From positions 1-64,000 of the forward strand of contig NZ_JADOVG010000006.1 in NCBI RefSeq assembly GCF_015752205.1: a stretch of DNA of 64,000 bases. Reading direction: 5' to 3'. The first letter of the stretch is position 1, and each line of letters begins with the position of its first letter. This stretch comes from Polaromonas sp. CG_9.7 (GTDB lineage Bacteria > Pseudomonadota > Gammaproteobacteria > Burkholderiales > Burkholderiaceae_C). The notes below the pieces were generated by a model, which saw only the letters and a list, made by a program, of their open reading frames with translations, searched no databases and had not been told where the DNA came from. Below, piece after piece: positions 42,400 through 51,766 of this stretch. Made by a program: the position numbers and the translations under genes.

Positions 42400-44049
42400 T
42401 CAGCTTTTCAGGAACAGCTGGTACACCGGGTTGTCGGTTTCTTCCACATGCGGGTAGCCCAGCGTGTCCAGAAACTCCTGGAACGCGCCGTTGTCGGCCT
42501 GCGGCACCTGCAGGCCGACCAGGATGCGGCCATAGTCGGCGCCCTGGTTGCGGTAGTGGAACAGCGAGATGTTCCAGCCGGGCCGCATCAGGCTCAGGAA
42601 CTTCATCAGCGCGCCTGGCCGTTCGGGAAAGATGAAACGCAGCAGGCGCTCGTCTTTCGACAACGCGCTGTGCCCGCCGACCATGTGGCGGATGTGTTCC
42701 TTGGCCAGTTCGTCATGCGTGAGGTCCAGCGCCTTGAAACCGTGGCGCGTGAAATTGGCCGCAATTTTTGTGCTTTCGCCTTTGTTCGAGGTGGTCAGTC
42801 CGACAAAGACATGCGCCATGGCGTTGTCGCTGATGCGGTAATTGAACTCGGTCACGCTGCGCGGCCCGCCGGGCGACTTGTCGATCAGCGCACAAAAACG
42901 CCGAAAGCTGCCGCGCTCCTCGGGAATCGTCACGGCAAACAATGCTTCGCGCTCTTCGCCGACTTCGGCGCGCTCGGCAACAAAGCGCAGGCGGTCGAAG
43001 TTCATGTTGGCGCCGCACAAAATCGCCGCGTAGGTTTCGCCCTTGGTCTTGTTTTTGGCAACGTACTGCTTGATCGCGGCAACGGCCAGCGCACCGGCTG
43101 GCTCGACGATGCTGCGGGTGTCGACAAACACGTCCTTGATGGCGGCGCAGACCGCATCGGTGTCCACGGTCATGAATTCATCGACCAGTTCGCGGCTGAT
43201 GCGAAAGGTTTCCTCGCCCACCAGCTTGACTGCCGTGCCGTCCGAAAACAGGCCCACGTCGGGCAGCGTGACGCGTTTTTTTGCCGCCACCGACTGCATC
43301 ATGGCGTCGGAGTCGTTCATCTGCACGCCGATGACCTTGATTTCGGGCCGCACGGCCTTGATGTAGTTGGACACGCCAGAAATCAGCCCGCCGCCGCCAA
43401 TCGCCACAAACACCGCGTCCAGCCGGCGCGAGCCCAGGGTTTGCAATTGGCGCAGGATCTCCATGGCAATGGTTCCCTGGCCGGCAATCACGTCCGGGTC
43501 GTCGAAGGGATGAACAAAGGTCAGACCCTGCTCTTTTTGCAGCGCGACCGCGTGCGTATAGGCGTCGGAATAGCTGTCGCCGTGCAACACCACTTCGCCA
43601 CCCCAGCCCCTGACCGCGTCAATCTTGAGCTGCGGCGTGGTCGTCGGCATGACGACCACGGCGCGGCTGCCGAGTTTTTGCGCGCTCATCGCCACGCCCT
43701 GCGCATGGTTACCGGCCGAGGCGCAAATCACGCCTTTTTTGAGCTGAGCCGGCGTCAGGTGCGCCATCTTGTTGTAGGCACCGCGCAGCTTGAAGCTGAA
43801 CACCGGCTGCTGGTCTTCACGCTTGAGCAGCACGGTGTTGTTCAGGCGCAGGCTCAGGCTTTTGGCCGGCTCCAGCGCCGACTCGACCGCCACGTCATAA
43901 ACCCGTGCCGTCAGGATTTTTTTCAGGTAGTCGGCCGGCTTGAGCGTCTTGGCCGCAGGCGTGGGGACTGTTTTGGCGACGGCTTTGGGGCGCGATGGAG
44001 CAGCTGCTGAAGACGCAGCGCCAGAGAGGGGTTTTTTGGCAGAGGGCAT
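42400..44049 (-). CDS. ilvA: biosynthetic threonine ammonia-lyase
   Basis: This 549-residue PLP enzyme deaminates threonine to 2-oxobutyrate, the first step of isoleucine synthesis. An unusual Ala/Pro/Lys-rich N-terminal extension of about 35 residues precedes the family start (LKPADYLKKILTARVYDVA). The PLP lysine is in FSFKLRGAYNKM, the phosphate loop in AIGGGGLISGVSNY, with SAGNHAQGVA. Two ACT-like regulatory domains follow (RGSFRRFCALIDKS; RPGALMKFLSLM), implying feedback by isoleucine/valine. The frame stays open for 63 codons upstream through a terminator hairpin, so the ATG chosen is after the leader. Confidence 0.94.
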   Translation of the reverse strand: MPSAKKPLSGAASSAAAPSRPKAVAKTVPTPAAKTLKPADYLKKILTARVYDVAVESALEPAKSLSLRLNNTVLLKREDQQPVFSFKLRGAYNKMAHLTPAQLKKGVICASAGNHAQGVAMSAQKLGSRAVVVMPTTTPQLKIDAVRGWGGEVVLHGDSYSDAYTHAVALQKEQGLTFVHPFDDPDVIAGQGTIAMEILRQLQTLGSRRLDAVFVAIGGGGLISGVSNYIKAVRPEIKVIGVQMNDSDAMMQSVAAKKRVTLPDVGLFSDGTAVKLVGEETFRISRELVDEFMTVDTDAVCAAIKDVFVDTRSIVEPAGALAVAAIKQYVAKNKTKGETYAAILCGANMNFDRLRFVAERAEVGEEREALFAVTIPEERGSFRRFCALIDKSPGGPRSVTEFNYRISDNAMAHVFVGLTTSNKGESTKIAANFTRHGFKALDLTHDELAKEHIRHMVGGHSALSKDERLLRFIFPERPGALMKFLSLMRPGWNISLFHYRNQGADYGRILVGLQVPQADNGAFQEFLDTLGYPHVEETDNPVYQLFLKS

Positions 44050-44090
44050 GTTTTTTTTCTCGCGGCAGAACCTGAGGATCATAGGCGCAC

Positions 44091-44123
44091 GAAAAAAAGG
44101 CCCAGACCATGCGGTCTGGGCCT
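44091..44123 (-). terminator. strong terminator hairpin in the ilvA leader
   Basis: On the minus strand AGGCCCAGACC, loop GCAT, GGTCTGGGCCT is followed by a run of seven T. This 11-pair stem with U tract lies about 40 bases before the ilvA ATG and 250 bases beyond the 3' end of coq7. It is either an attenuator controlling ilvA or the end of a small RNA. Confidence 0.85.
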
Positions 44124-44240
44124 GTAAATCCACCCTTTGAGGAGGTGGAGGAGACAACCAGTGCAAAAATACAGCGTCTTCGAAGACTGTGTACTGATGC
44201 GATGTGTCCAGTATATCGGAGTCAATGGTGCACTGCACAA
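44124..44240 (-). ncRNA. possible ilvA leader RNA or small RNA with CU-rich anti-SD-like motif
   Basis: Immediately before the terminator the minus strand reads TTGTCTCCTCCACCTCCTCA. Its double CCUCC motif could pair with ribosome-binding sites. Further upstream is a perfect 12-base palindrome GTCTTCGAAGAC. A short frame starting MQCTIDSDILDTSHQYTVF could be a leader peptide. It has some Ile, Leu and Val codons but no dense regulatory run, so classical amino-acid attenuation is not clearly shown. No promoter was identified. Confidence 0.4.
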
Positions 44241-44372
44241 TGCATGTGTTGCAAAAGTCTCAAAATTACAGGGTTTAAGGGGTTTTACCTACAAGGCACC
44301 ACTCCGGCCGCCATCGCGCTGAATGCAGCTAGGCTTGGCAACATCAAATATCTTCGACAAGGAATGGCAGTT

Positions 44373-44831
44373 ATGGAATGCACAGTCAGCTGGACCGGCA
44401 GCAATGCGGTCAATGGATCCAAATCGGGAATGACCTTCCTGGCCGAAACCGGCAGCGGCCACACGCTGGTCATGGACGGCGCGCCCGATGCCGCCAAGCC
44501 TGAAAACGGCGGCGCCAACCTGGCGCCCCGGCCGATGGAAACAGTGCTCGCCGGCGCTGGCGGCTGCACGGCGTACGACGTGGTCCTGATCCTCAAGCGT
44601 GGCCGCCACGATGTGCGGGGCTGCACGGTCAGGCTCAGCACCGAACGGGCATCCGTGGACCCCAAGGTCTTCACCAAAATTCACATGCATTTTGTCGTGA
44701 CCGGCAGCAAGCTGAGCGACAGCGTCGTTGAGCGCGCGATTGCCATGAGCCATGACAAGTACTGCTCGGCCACCATCATGCTGGCCAAGACGGCAGACAT
44801 CACCACCAGTTTCGAGCTTCACGAGGCCTGA
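44373..44831 (+). CDS. OsmC/Ohr family protein
   Basis: This 152-residue soluble protein of the OsmC peroxide-detoxifying superfamily has the characteristic nucleophile-region Cys in AGAGGCTAYDVVLIL (Cys66) and the second Cys in SHDKYCSATIML (Cys130). The spacing matches the OsmC dithiol pair that reduces organic hydroperoxides. The ATG at MECTVSW has AAGGA nine bases upstream. An ATG three codons earlier abuts it. It is convergent with coq7, with 13 bases between stops. Confidence 0.9.
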   Translation: MECTVSWTGSNAVNGSKSGMTFLAETGSGHTLVMDGAPDAAKPENGGANLAPRPMETVLAGAGGCTAYDVVLILKRGRHDVRGCTVRLSTERASVDPKVFTKIHMHFVVTGSKLSDSVVERAIAMSHDKYCSATIMLAKTADITTSFELHEA

Positions 44832-44844
44832 GTAGGCCAGAGTC

Positions 44845-45474
44845 TTAAATCCGGTGCGCCACCGTCGTCATCACCTTGGCAGCAGAACGCATCATCAGCC
44901 GGACCGGTGCGGGCAACTGCACGCCGCCCGCTTCTTGTGCCACCCTGGCATGGTGCGCTTCGTCGTCCTTCATCTGCGCCACAATGGCGCGCGATTCGTG
45001 GTCGCCCTGCGGCAGATGCTCCAAGTGACTGGCCAGGTGAGCCTCGACCTGGCGCTCGGTTTCCACCACAAAGCCCAGGCTCACCCGGTCGCCCAGGCGG
45101 CTTGCCACCAGGCCCAGTCCGAAGGCGCCTGCGTACCATAAGGGGTTGAGCAGGGAGGGGCGGGCACCCAGTTCGTCCAGCCGCTCCTTGGTCCATGCCA
45201 GGTGGTCGCCTTCCTCGCGGATGGCATCCAGGAAATGCCTGCGCAGCGCCGGATCGCGTGTTCCCAGCGCCTGCGCCGCATACAGCGCCTGCGCGCAGAC
45301 CTCGCCCACATGGTTGACGCGCATCAGTGCGCCCGACACGGCTTTGTCCTCGGCGCTCAAGTCGGTCGTCTGGGCCGCTACCGTGGGGCAGGTTCGGCTG
45401 GCATGCGGTTTGGCAAACAAGGTGCGCAGTGCGCCGTCTGCAGCATTCAGGGCAAGGTCAAGGGCGGTGGTCAT
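44845..45474 (-). CDS. coq7: 2-polyprenyl-3-methyl-6-methoxy-1,4-benzoquinol hydroxylase
   Basis: This 209-residue di-iron monooxygenase carries out the last hydroxylation of ubiquinone synthesis at the inner membrane. Carboxylate/His ligands are in [45 protein letters not shown] and [12 protein letters not shown] hydrophobic hairpin [14 protein letters not shown] is the membrane-binding segment. ATGs at the given position and four codons upstream are both plausible; neither has a strong site. The need for O2 fits an aerobic lifestyle. Confidence 0.94.
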   Translation of the reverse strand: MTTALDLALNAADGALRTLFAKPHASRTCPTVAAQTTDLSAEDKAVSGALMRVNHVGEVCAQALYAAQALGTRDPALRRHFLDAIREEGDHLAWTKERLDELGARPSLLNPLWYAGAFGLGLVASRLGDRVSLGFVVETERQVEAHLASHLEHLPQGDHESRAIVAQMKDDEAHHARVAQEAGGVQLPAPVRLMMRSAAKVMTTVAHRI

Positions 45475-45617
45475 GGCAGCTTTCATCGGTGCGTACTGGG
45501 TACGGAACAAGTGGCAAGCCTGCAAGACCTGTCGAATCAATCGGAACAAGCAGGCCGTTGCCGGATCAGTGGTGTTGCCGCCATGTTAGCGCCCGCGCGC
45601 CAGCCTGCACAGAATTG

Positions 45618-45641
45618 AAAAAGCCCCCAAAAAGGGGGCTT
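45618..45641 (-). terminator. intrinsic terminator after the first porin
   Basis: AAGCCCCC, loop of five, GGGGGCTT, followed on the minus strand by TTTC. The hairpin lies about 40 bases past the stop of the minus-strand porin. Confidence 0.88.
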
Positions 45642-45679
45642 CAAGCCAACCATCTCCGGCGTCAGTGCCGGAGCGCTCT

Positions 45680-46960
45680 TTAGAACGTGTGGCGAATACC
45701 AAAAGCCACGTTGGTCGAATCAGTTCCAGCCGATGCCGTCACGCCACCCAGAAAGCCATTGCCGCCCGGAGCAACCTGGCCCTGGCCTTTGTTGTTGAAG
45801 CGCGTCAACACGGCGTTCAGGTTGGTGCGTTTGGACAGGGCATAGGTATAGGTTACGCCGTAGGAGTCGGTGTCGGCATTGACGGGGCGTTTGTCGTCAA
45901 GCCGGTTGAACGCCGTGACGATGGTATGGGGGCCAGTGTTGAACTTATAGCCAATGTGCATCAGACGTGCATCCTGCCGAAAGGCGACGTTGTAAGCGTT
46001 CCGGAATTGCGTACGAATCGCCAGGGGAACACCGGCAAATAATGGCGATAGGCCGGTAGGATTGTCATCTTTGATGGTGGCGTACTGCGCATACAAAGTG
46101 CCGGGGCCAACAACCACATTGGCGCCAAACACATCATTGTGCAGAGACTTCTGGCCCAGCTCATTTTTCTTCTCGTTATGACCATAGCCTACAGAAAAGC
46201 CAGCCCCGGTATAAATGGCCATGGCGCCAAGAAAACGACCGTCGGAACTGCTGCCACCAGGCACTTCGCCCGCGCCATACATCAAAGTCGCGGTAATGCC
46301 GTTTGTCTTGATCCCGTATTGGAAGGTGTTGGGCAGCCGGATGTCAAACGCCGCAGGCAGGCTGGCGACTTGACCCGCGGCAAGGCTTGATTGTGTCTGC
46401 GAGGCGTCGAATGCAGCGCTCACCAAATAGCCTGGTGTGTATTGACGGCCAAGCGTGAATGCACCGAACGGGGTGATCAGTCCTGCAAACGCCTGGCGAT
46501 CAAAGATGTTTCCGGCAATGTTTACACCGAAAGCACTGTTGGCCAGGCCTGTGGTGAGCTGGTTGGCCAGGGATGCCACCGTGACGCCCGGTGCCAGTGG
46601 AGCAGCGCCTGGCAAGCCTTGGGCCGCCAGACTACCCAAAACGGCCGTATTCACCCGGTCCGGCACCTGGCTGCCCGAAGCAGGCCGATTGGTAAAGGAG
46701 CCGGTATCCGCCTCAAACCGGCTTTCAAGCGTGAAAATGGCTTTGTAACCGCCGCCAATGTCTTCAGTGCCGCGCATTCCCCAGCGCGAACCCTCCATGA
46801 TGCCGCTGGCCAGGCCGTTGAAAGACCCACTCTTCAGGCCGCTGACGTGGTTATAGCCCGCATCTACCAGACCGTAAAGAGTGACCGTGCTTTGGGCCAT
46901 GGCACCGGTTGCAGACAAAAGCCCCATCACGGCAGTTGCAACGAAAGTGAGTTTTTTCAT
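45680..46960 (-). CDS. OmpC-type porin (long form)
   Basis: This 426-residue outer-membrane beta-barrel porin has signal peptide MKKLTFVATAVMGLLSATGAMA, the mature start QSTVTLYGLVDAG, the loop-3-region family motif SRWGMRGTEDIGGGYKAIFTLE, and C-terminal Phe (VAFGIRHTF) needed for assembly. It is longer than the two porins nearby, with an Ala/Pro-rich insert around residues 85-130 (VLGSLAAQGLPGAAPLAPGV). TGGAG upstream of the ATG sets the start. It is divergent from the next porin across 740 AT-rich bases. Confidence 0.94.
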   Translation of the reverse strand: MKKLTFVATAVMGLLSATGAMAQSTVTLYGLVDAGYNHVSGLKSGSFNGLASGIMEGSRWGMRGTEDIGGGYKAIFTLESRFEADTGSFTNRPASGSQVPDRVNTAVLGSLAAQGLPGAAPLAPGVTVASLANQLTTGLANSAFGVNIAGNIFDRQAFAGLITPFGAFTLGRQYTPGYLVSAAFDASQTQSSLAAGQVASLPAAFDIRLPNTFQYGIKTNGITATLMYGAGEVPGGSSSDGRFLGAMAIYTGAGFSVGYGHNEKKNELGQKSLHNDVFGANVVVGPGTLYAQYATIKDDNPTGLSPLFAGVPLAIRTQFRNAYNVAFRQDARLMHIGYKFNTGPHTIVTAFNRLDDKRPVNADTDSYGVTYTYALSKRTNLNAVLTRFNNKGQGQVAPGGNGFLGGVTASAGTDSTNVAFGIRHTF

Positions 46961-47699
46961 GAAGTCTCCAGAGTTTTTATTCGATAAGAGAAAGAAGGTT
47001 TTCGATGCGCCGCCACTGAGCCGGTGTTTTCGACAGAGCAAGATTAAGGGCTTAGCAAAATCACGTAAAGAGCGTAATCACGCAGGCGTATCACTTCAGA
47101 GACAGGGGAAAACCCTGTACTTTCAACCACCTACAGTTGTATGTACGAACCCAGTAAGCCTGCACTTTACGGGTTGTTGTTTCTTACGACAGCAGCAACA
47201 TTTTCGTTGCACTGAACGTTTTTGCTAAGTCGTGTGATTGCAAAAAATTTTTACCGTCAGAAATTAGATTTTCTACAAGCGTTGTAATAAAGAGACTCAA
47301 GCTTCAGCGAATGCAGGATTTTTGAATTGTTGATAGGTCAAGGCAGCATGCAAATCCAAAAGTCCACCTGAATTTTTGGCAGCTTTACTTGATACGCCAC
47401 TTAAAAATCGAGTTGTAAAAAATTGGTTCAACGCTTTGCACTTTTTTTGTGCTCTTGCTGTGCAGCATGGATCTGAATGCCCTGAAGTTGGGCGTTTCCT
47501 TTTAGCCTCAAAAAGAAAATTTCCTTGCACAGCGCGATCGTCGCCTGTCGCCAACAGATTGGGCATAAATATTGCTATATTTGTTAAACACTTGCCTTGA
47601 ATGTAACAATTTGGTTAAATCTTATAAGGGTTAACCAGAAATTCCTCGCGCAATGTTTTGGCCCCAGTGTTTTTGACTTTCATCTTTTGGAGTTTTTGA
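46961..47699. other. long AT-rich intergenic region between divergent porins
   Basis: About 740 bases contain no gene I can support. The sequence is clearly AT-richer than the genome average seen here, with runs such as GCAAAAAATTTTTACCG. The central stretch near 47,300-47,560 has short open frames on both strands without ribosome sites or recognisable content. Both porin promoters must lie here, possibly with regulator or antisense RNA sites, but none is recognisable. Confidence 0.55.
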
Positions 47700-48758
47700 A
47701 TGAAGAAGAATTTGATTGCTTTGGCAGTTCTCGCTGTATCCGGTGTTGCATCAGCTCAATCCAGTGTGACCCTCTACGGTCTGGTCGATGCTTATGTCGG
47801 AAATCAAAAGATTAACGGCTTGAGCCAGACCGGCGTCAATCTCGCCAGTCCGGCTGGTGGTTCGGGTGGTGCGCTGAATACCAGCCGTTTTGGCTTGAAG
47901 GGCTCAGAAGACATCGGTGGCGGCATGAAAGCCAACTTTGTGCTGGAAGCTGGCTTCGACCCAAGCACGGGCGTTGCCAACAGCTATACAAATCCCTACA
48001 CCGGAGTCAATTCCTCTGCAATTTTTGGACGTCAATCATGGGTCGGCCTGTCAGGTGGTTTCGGCGAAGTTCGCCTTGGCAAAATGTGGACACCATTCGA
48101 CGAAGTCAAAGGTTCTGGTGCAGCGGCATTTGATGCCAACATTTTTGCGCCTGCTGCTAATGTTTGGGCCAGCAACAACTACAACGACCGTCCAGGCAAT
48201 TCGGTTTATTACGCAACGCCGAGTTTCAGCGGTTTCACCGCTGCAGGCATGTACAGCTTGGGTGAAAACAAGACCTTGACAGTTTCTGCTGGCAAGATCG
48301 CTGCGGTGAATGTTGCTTATGCTGGCGGCCCGATTGCTGCTGCAGTGTCGTATCAGACTGAAAAAGCCAACGGTTCCACTGTTTCCACCAAATTCACACA
48401 GGTGAACGCATCGTATGATTTTGGCGTTGTCAAACTGCTGGGTGCGTTGGGTCGCGTCAAGGACGGTGCAAACCCATACGGCCTGGCTGTTGCCAAATCG
48501 ACCGAGTACCAACTTGGCCTTGATTTTCCCGTCAACAGCGTCGTAACGCTGTCTGGTGGCTACGCACATTCCAAAGACACACAATTGGCTGCTGGCCCAG
48601 ACATCACCCGCAAAGGCTTTGGCGTGGCTGGTTTGTACGCACTGTCCAAACGCACCAATCTTTACGTTGGTGCGCAAGACTCGAAGCAAACGGCTTATGC
48701 AGCCACTGCTGAAAACAAGATTCGCATCTACGCTGTTGGCGTTCGTCACGTCTTCTGA
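47700..48758 (+). CDS. OmpC-type porin
   Basis: This 352-residue outer-membrane porin has signal peptide MKKNLIALAVLAVSGVASA, the mature start QSSVTLYGLVDAYVG, motif SRFGLKGSEDIGGGMKANFVLE, and terminal Phe in YAVGVRHVF. TTTTGGAG lies before the ATG. It forms a trimeric diffusion channel by family. AT-richer codon choice than the following porin is visible, suggesting a different expression history. It is followed by its own terminator. Confidence 0.95.
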   Translation: MKKNLIALAVLAVSGVASAQSSVTLYGLVDAYVGNQKINGLSQTGVNLASPAGGSGGALNTSRFGLKGSEDIGGGMKANFVLEAGFDPSTGVANSYTNPYTGVNSSAIFGRQSWVGLSGGFGEVRLGKMWTPFDEVKGSGAAAFDANIFAPAANVWASNNYNDRPGNSVYYATPSFSGFTAAGMYSLGENKTLTVSAGKIAAVNVAYAGGPIAAAVSYQTEKANGSTVSTKFTQVNASYDFGVVKLLGALGRVKDGANPYGLAVAKSTEYQLGLDFPVNSVVTLSGGYAHSKDTQLAAGPDITRKGFGVAGLYALSKRTNLYVGAQDSKQTAYAATAENKIRIYAVGVRHVF

Positions 48759-48796
48759 TCGGTTCCTGGCCTGACGCCTGGCCGTCGAGCTTTTAC

Positions 48797-48829
48797 AAGC
48801 CGCTTTGGGGAGACCTGAAGCGGCTTTTT
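48797..48829 (+). terminator. intrinsic terminator after the second porin
   Basis: AAGCCGCTT, a 12-base loop, AAGCGGCTT, then a T run. The hairpin is about 38 bases past the porin stop and separates it from the next porin, which therefore has its own promoter in the following 280 bases. Confidence 0.88.
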
Positions 48830-49109
48830 GTTTTTCTTTTTCCCATGATTTAAATTTTTTAAATTGAAAGCATTCGAGCGCCAGCGCATCAGCGTTGTTT
48901 TCTCTCCACGCAACGACCCCGTTTGTCGCCTCTATGCAACATAAAAGCGTTTTTGTGGCGCATTTCTTTGCGGATCAAGGTTCATTCTGGTGCAATAGAC
49001 CCAACTTCCCGAAAGGGGGTTGGCCCGGGTCTCTGGGGGAGCTGCAAATGCGAAAGTATTGGGCAGTCCTCTTACCGGAGCCCTATGTTTAACCTTGGAG
49101 AAATTCTCA

Positions 49110-50138
49110 ATGAAAAAATCACTCATCGCTTTGGCAGTATTGGCAGCATCCGGCGCCGCAATGGCCCAATCTTCGGTAACCCTGTACGGCATCGCTGACG
49201 CTTTCGTCGGCAGCTCCAAGACCGAAGTCGGCAACGCTCCAAGCCAGCGCCAAACCACCCTCAGCACCTCCGGTGTCAATGGTTCGCGTTGGGGCCTGAA
49301 GGGTTCTGAAGACCTCGGCGGCGGCATGAAAGCCATCTTCACGCTGGAAAGCGGCTTCAACCTCGACACCGGCGCGCAAAAGACCCCCGGCAGCATTTTT
49401 GACCGTCAAGCCTATGTTGGCCTGCAAAGCGGCTTTGGTACCGTGTCCGTAGGCCGTCAGTACTCTGCGTACGACAACCTGCACGGTGCAACCAACCACA
49501 ACTACGATGCATTCACCTTCAATGCAGCTACCGGTGCTGGTGGTGTTGCTGCCAACGGCATGGCCGATTACACCAGCCGTGTGAGCAACTCAGTTGCCTA
49601 CGCTTCGCCAAGCTTTAGCGGCTTCAGCGGTGCAGTGGTTTACGGCTTCGGCGAAAACAAGAACACCGCTGCCAACGTGAACGGCGACGCTACCGACAAC
49701 GCCAGCTTGCACATCAAGTACGCCAACGGTCCTATCCTGGTTGGATACGCATACCAGCAAGAGAAACTTGCTGCCGTTGGTGGCGTTCAGGACAAGAACA
49801 AGTACAACCTGGTTGGCGGTTCTTACGACTTCGGCATGGCCAAAGTGACTGGTAGCTACAACACTGCCAAGAACAACATCTTCAAGGACAAAGAAGGTCA
49901 AGTCGGCGTGTCGGTTCCCTTCGGCGCTGCTGCAGTTTCCGTCGGTTATGTTCGCTCCAAGAGCGAAGGCCTGGGCGTTGAGCGCACTGGCAAGGGCTAC
50001 TCCATCCTGGGTACCTACGCAGTGTCCAAGCGCACCGGTCTGTACGCTGGTGCACAGAACACCAAGGCTTTTGTCCTGAACTCAGCTGCTGAAACCGAAA
50101 CCACGACCTACGGTCTGGGTGTTCGCCACTCGTTCTAA
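49110..50138 (+). CDS. OmpC-type porin
   Basis: This 342-residue outer-membrane porin has signal peptide MKKSLIALAVLAASGAAMA, the mature start QSSVTLYGIADAFVG, motif SRWGLKGSEDLGGGMKAIF, and terminal Phe in YGLGVRHSF. TTGGAG upstream of the ATG sets the start; longer in-frame readings run through the untranslated leader. Regular C-ending codons and a strong flanking terminator suggest high expression. It is a likely major porin and a paralogue of the two upstream. Confidence 0.95.
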   Translation: MKKSLIALAVLAASGAAMAQSSVTLYGIADAFVGSSKTEVGNAPSQRQTTLSTSGVNGSRWGLKGSEDLGGGMKAIFTLESGFNLDTGAQKTPGSIFDRQAYVGLQSGFGTVSVGRQYSAYDNLHGATNHNYDAFTFNAATGAGGVAANGMADYTSRVSNSVAYASPSFSGFSGAVVYGFGENKNTAANVNGDATDNASLHIKYANGPILVGYAYQQEKLAAVGGVQDKNKYNLVGGSYDFGMAKVTGSYNTAKNNIFKDKEGQVGVSVPFGAAAVSVGYVRSKSEGLGVERTGKGYSILGTYAVSKRTGLYAGAQNTKAFVLNSAAETETTTYGLGVRHSF

Positions 50139-50177
50139 TTTTTCAGCTAGCGCAAGCTAGCGGTTAAAGCAGAAAAT

Positions 50178-50211
50178 AAAACCCCACTGTGGCGACACAG
50201 TGGGGTTTTTT
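50178..50211 (+). terminator. strong intrinsic terminator after the third porin
   Basis: AAAACCCCACTGT, loop GGCGAC, ACAGTGGGGTTTT, then further T. The 13-pair stem about 40 bases after the stop is typical of a highly expressed gene. Confidence 0.94.
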
Positions 50212-50403
50212 CATGGATGGCCTGCCGCCAGACACTGATTTTTCCAGCGATCGTCACGGCTGTTTGTGTTTGTGTTGTTCGCTGGTTTCTGTTTTCGTAC
50301 TGTGGTTTGTACGCAAACACCGTTAGCCTGGGCGACCTGATGTTTACGCCATCAAAGTTTCGCCATAGTATTTACCACTTGCTGACACCAGGATTCCACA
50401 GAC

Positions 50404-51747
50404 ATGCGCACTCCAGCTCTTCTTGAAAAACCCCTGTCGCCGCTGTCAGAGGGTATGGGGGATACGGTCGCTCTTGAACGACCACGACCTTTGCAGGTCA
50501 ACGGCAGGGCCTTTGCCCAAATTGCCCGCTTTCATCCCGAACTGACCGCCTTTCGCCGGGACCTGCATGCGCATCCTGAACTGGGTTTTGAAGAGATTTA
50601 CACGGCCAGCCGCGTGACCCAGGCGCTCAAGCTGTGCGGCGTGGACGAAGTGCACAGCTGCATCGGAAAAACCGGTGTTGTCGCAGTTATCAAGGGCCGC
50701 CAAGCCGGCCGTCCCCCCCGCGCCATGCATCCCGACTTCAGGCCGATGACCGGTTTGCGCGCCGACATGGATGCGCTGCCCATGACCGAGCGCAATGAGT
50801 TCGGCTGGAAATCAGCCAAGCCCGGCCTGATGCATGGTTGCGGCCATGACGGCCACACCACCATGCTGGTCGGTGCTGCGCGTTACCTGGCTGAAACGCG
50901 TAATTTTGCAGGCGACGCCGTGCTGATTTTTCAACCGGCCGAAGAAGGGCGCGGCGGCGCAGAGGCGATGATCAACGACGGATTGTTCGAGCGTTTTCCG
51001 GTTCAGTCGATTTACGCCATGCACAACTGGCCGGCCATGCGGCCCGGCACCATCGGCATCAATTCGGGTCCCATGATGGCAGCGGCCGACCGCATCACCA
51101 TCGAGATCACCGGCAAGGGCGGCCATGGCGCCCATGCCTACCTGACCGTCGATCCGATCCTGGTGGCGGCGCATATCATCACGGCCGTTCAAAGCATCGT
51201 GTCACGCAACGTCAAGGCCATGGACAACGTCGTGATCAGTCTGTGCGCCATGCGAGCCGGTGACATGGCGGCGATGAGCGTGGTGCCCGGCCACGCCACG
51301 CTGGTCGGCACGGTTCGCACCTTCAAGCCCGAGATGCAGGATGTGGTCGAGCAGCGGCTGAAGCAGCTGTGCGCTGCAGTGGCCGACGGCTTTGGCGCCA
51401 CGGCGACGGTGAACTACGAACGCATCTATCCTGCCACCATCAACTCGCCGGGTGAATACCGTCTGGCGACACTGGTGGCCGAGCAACTGGTAGGGGCCGA
51501 AAACGTGGTGAGCAACCTGGAGCCCAGCATGGGGTCGGAAGATTTCTCCTTCATGCTCAAGGAAAAGCCAGGGGCCTATTTGCGGCTGGGCCAGGGTGAG
51601 CAGCTTTCCGATGGCAAAGGCAGCGTTGTCGGCGGCGTCGGCAGCCACTTCTTGCACAACAGCTGCTACGACTTCAACGACAGCGTCCTGCCTTTGGGCG
51701 CAGCGCTGTTTGCCGGCATTGTGGAGCGCTCAATGCCGTTGGCGTGA
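50404..51747 (+). CDS. M20 family amidohydrolase (hippurate hydrolase/aminoacylase-like)
   Basis: This 447-residue metallopeptidase-family amidohydrolase has metal-binding motifs LRRDLHAHPELGFEE-like (here RRDLHAHPELGFEE), HGCGHDGHT, FQPAEEGRGGA and, near the end, SMGSEDFSFML. The dimerisation domain carries GKGGHGAHAYL. By family it hydrolyses N-acyl amino acids, and the true substrate is unknown. An N-terminal extension of about 40 residues (LLEKPLSPLSEGMGDTVAL) and a short insert (GRPPRAMHPDFRPMTG) exceed the usual length. The ATG chosen is the most upstream; later starts cannot be excluded. Confidence 0.9.
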   Translation: MRTPALLEKPLSPLSEGMGDTVALERPRPLQVNGRAFAQIARFHPELTAFRRDLHAHPELGFEEIYTASRVTQALKLCGVDEVHSCIGKTGVVAVIKGRQAGRPPRAMHPDFRPMTGLRADMDALPMTERNEFGWKSAKPGLMHGCGHDGHTTMLVGAARYLAETRNFAGDAVLIFQPAEEGRGGAEAMINDGLFERFPVQSIYAMHNWPAMRPGTIGINSGPMMAAADRITIEITGKGGHGAHAYLTVDPILVAAHIITAVQSIVSRNVKAMDNVVISLCAMRAGDMAAMSVVPGHATLVGTVRTFKPEMQDVVEQRLKQLCAAVADGFGATATVNYERIYPATINSPGEYRLATLVAEQLVGAENVVSNLEPSMGSEDFSFMLKEKPGAYLRLGQGEQLSDGKGSVVGGVGSHFLHNSCYDFNDSVLPLGAALFAGIVERSMPLA

Positions 51748-51766
51748 ATTTGAACATTGTTGAGCA

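Noticed and set aside
42364-44010. Plus-strand open frame of nearly 550 codons opposite ilvA
   Set aside because: It is a shadow of ilvA codon bias; no family match and no start signal.
44137-44322. Short plus-strand frame before the OsmC gene with GGAGG upstream
   Set aside because: The GGAGG-like sequence is the complement of the CU-rich ilvA leader motif; the translation shows no family and runs into the OsmC leader.
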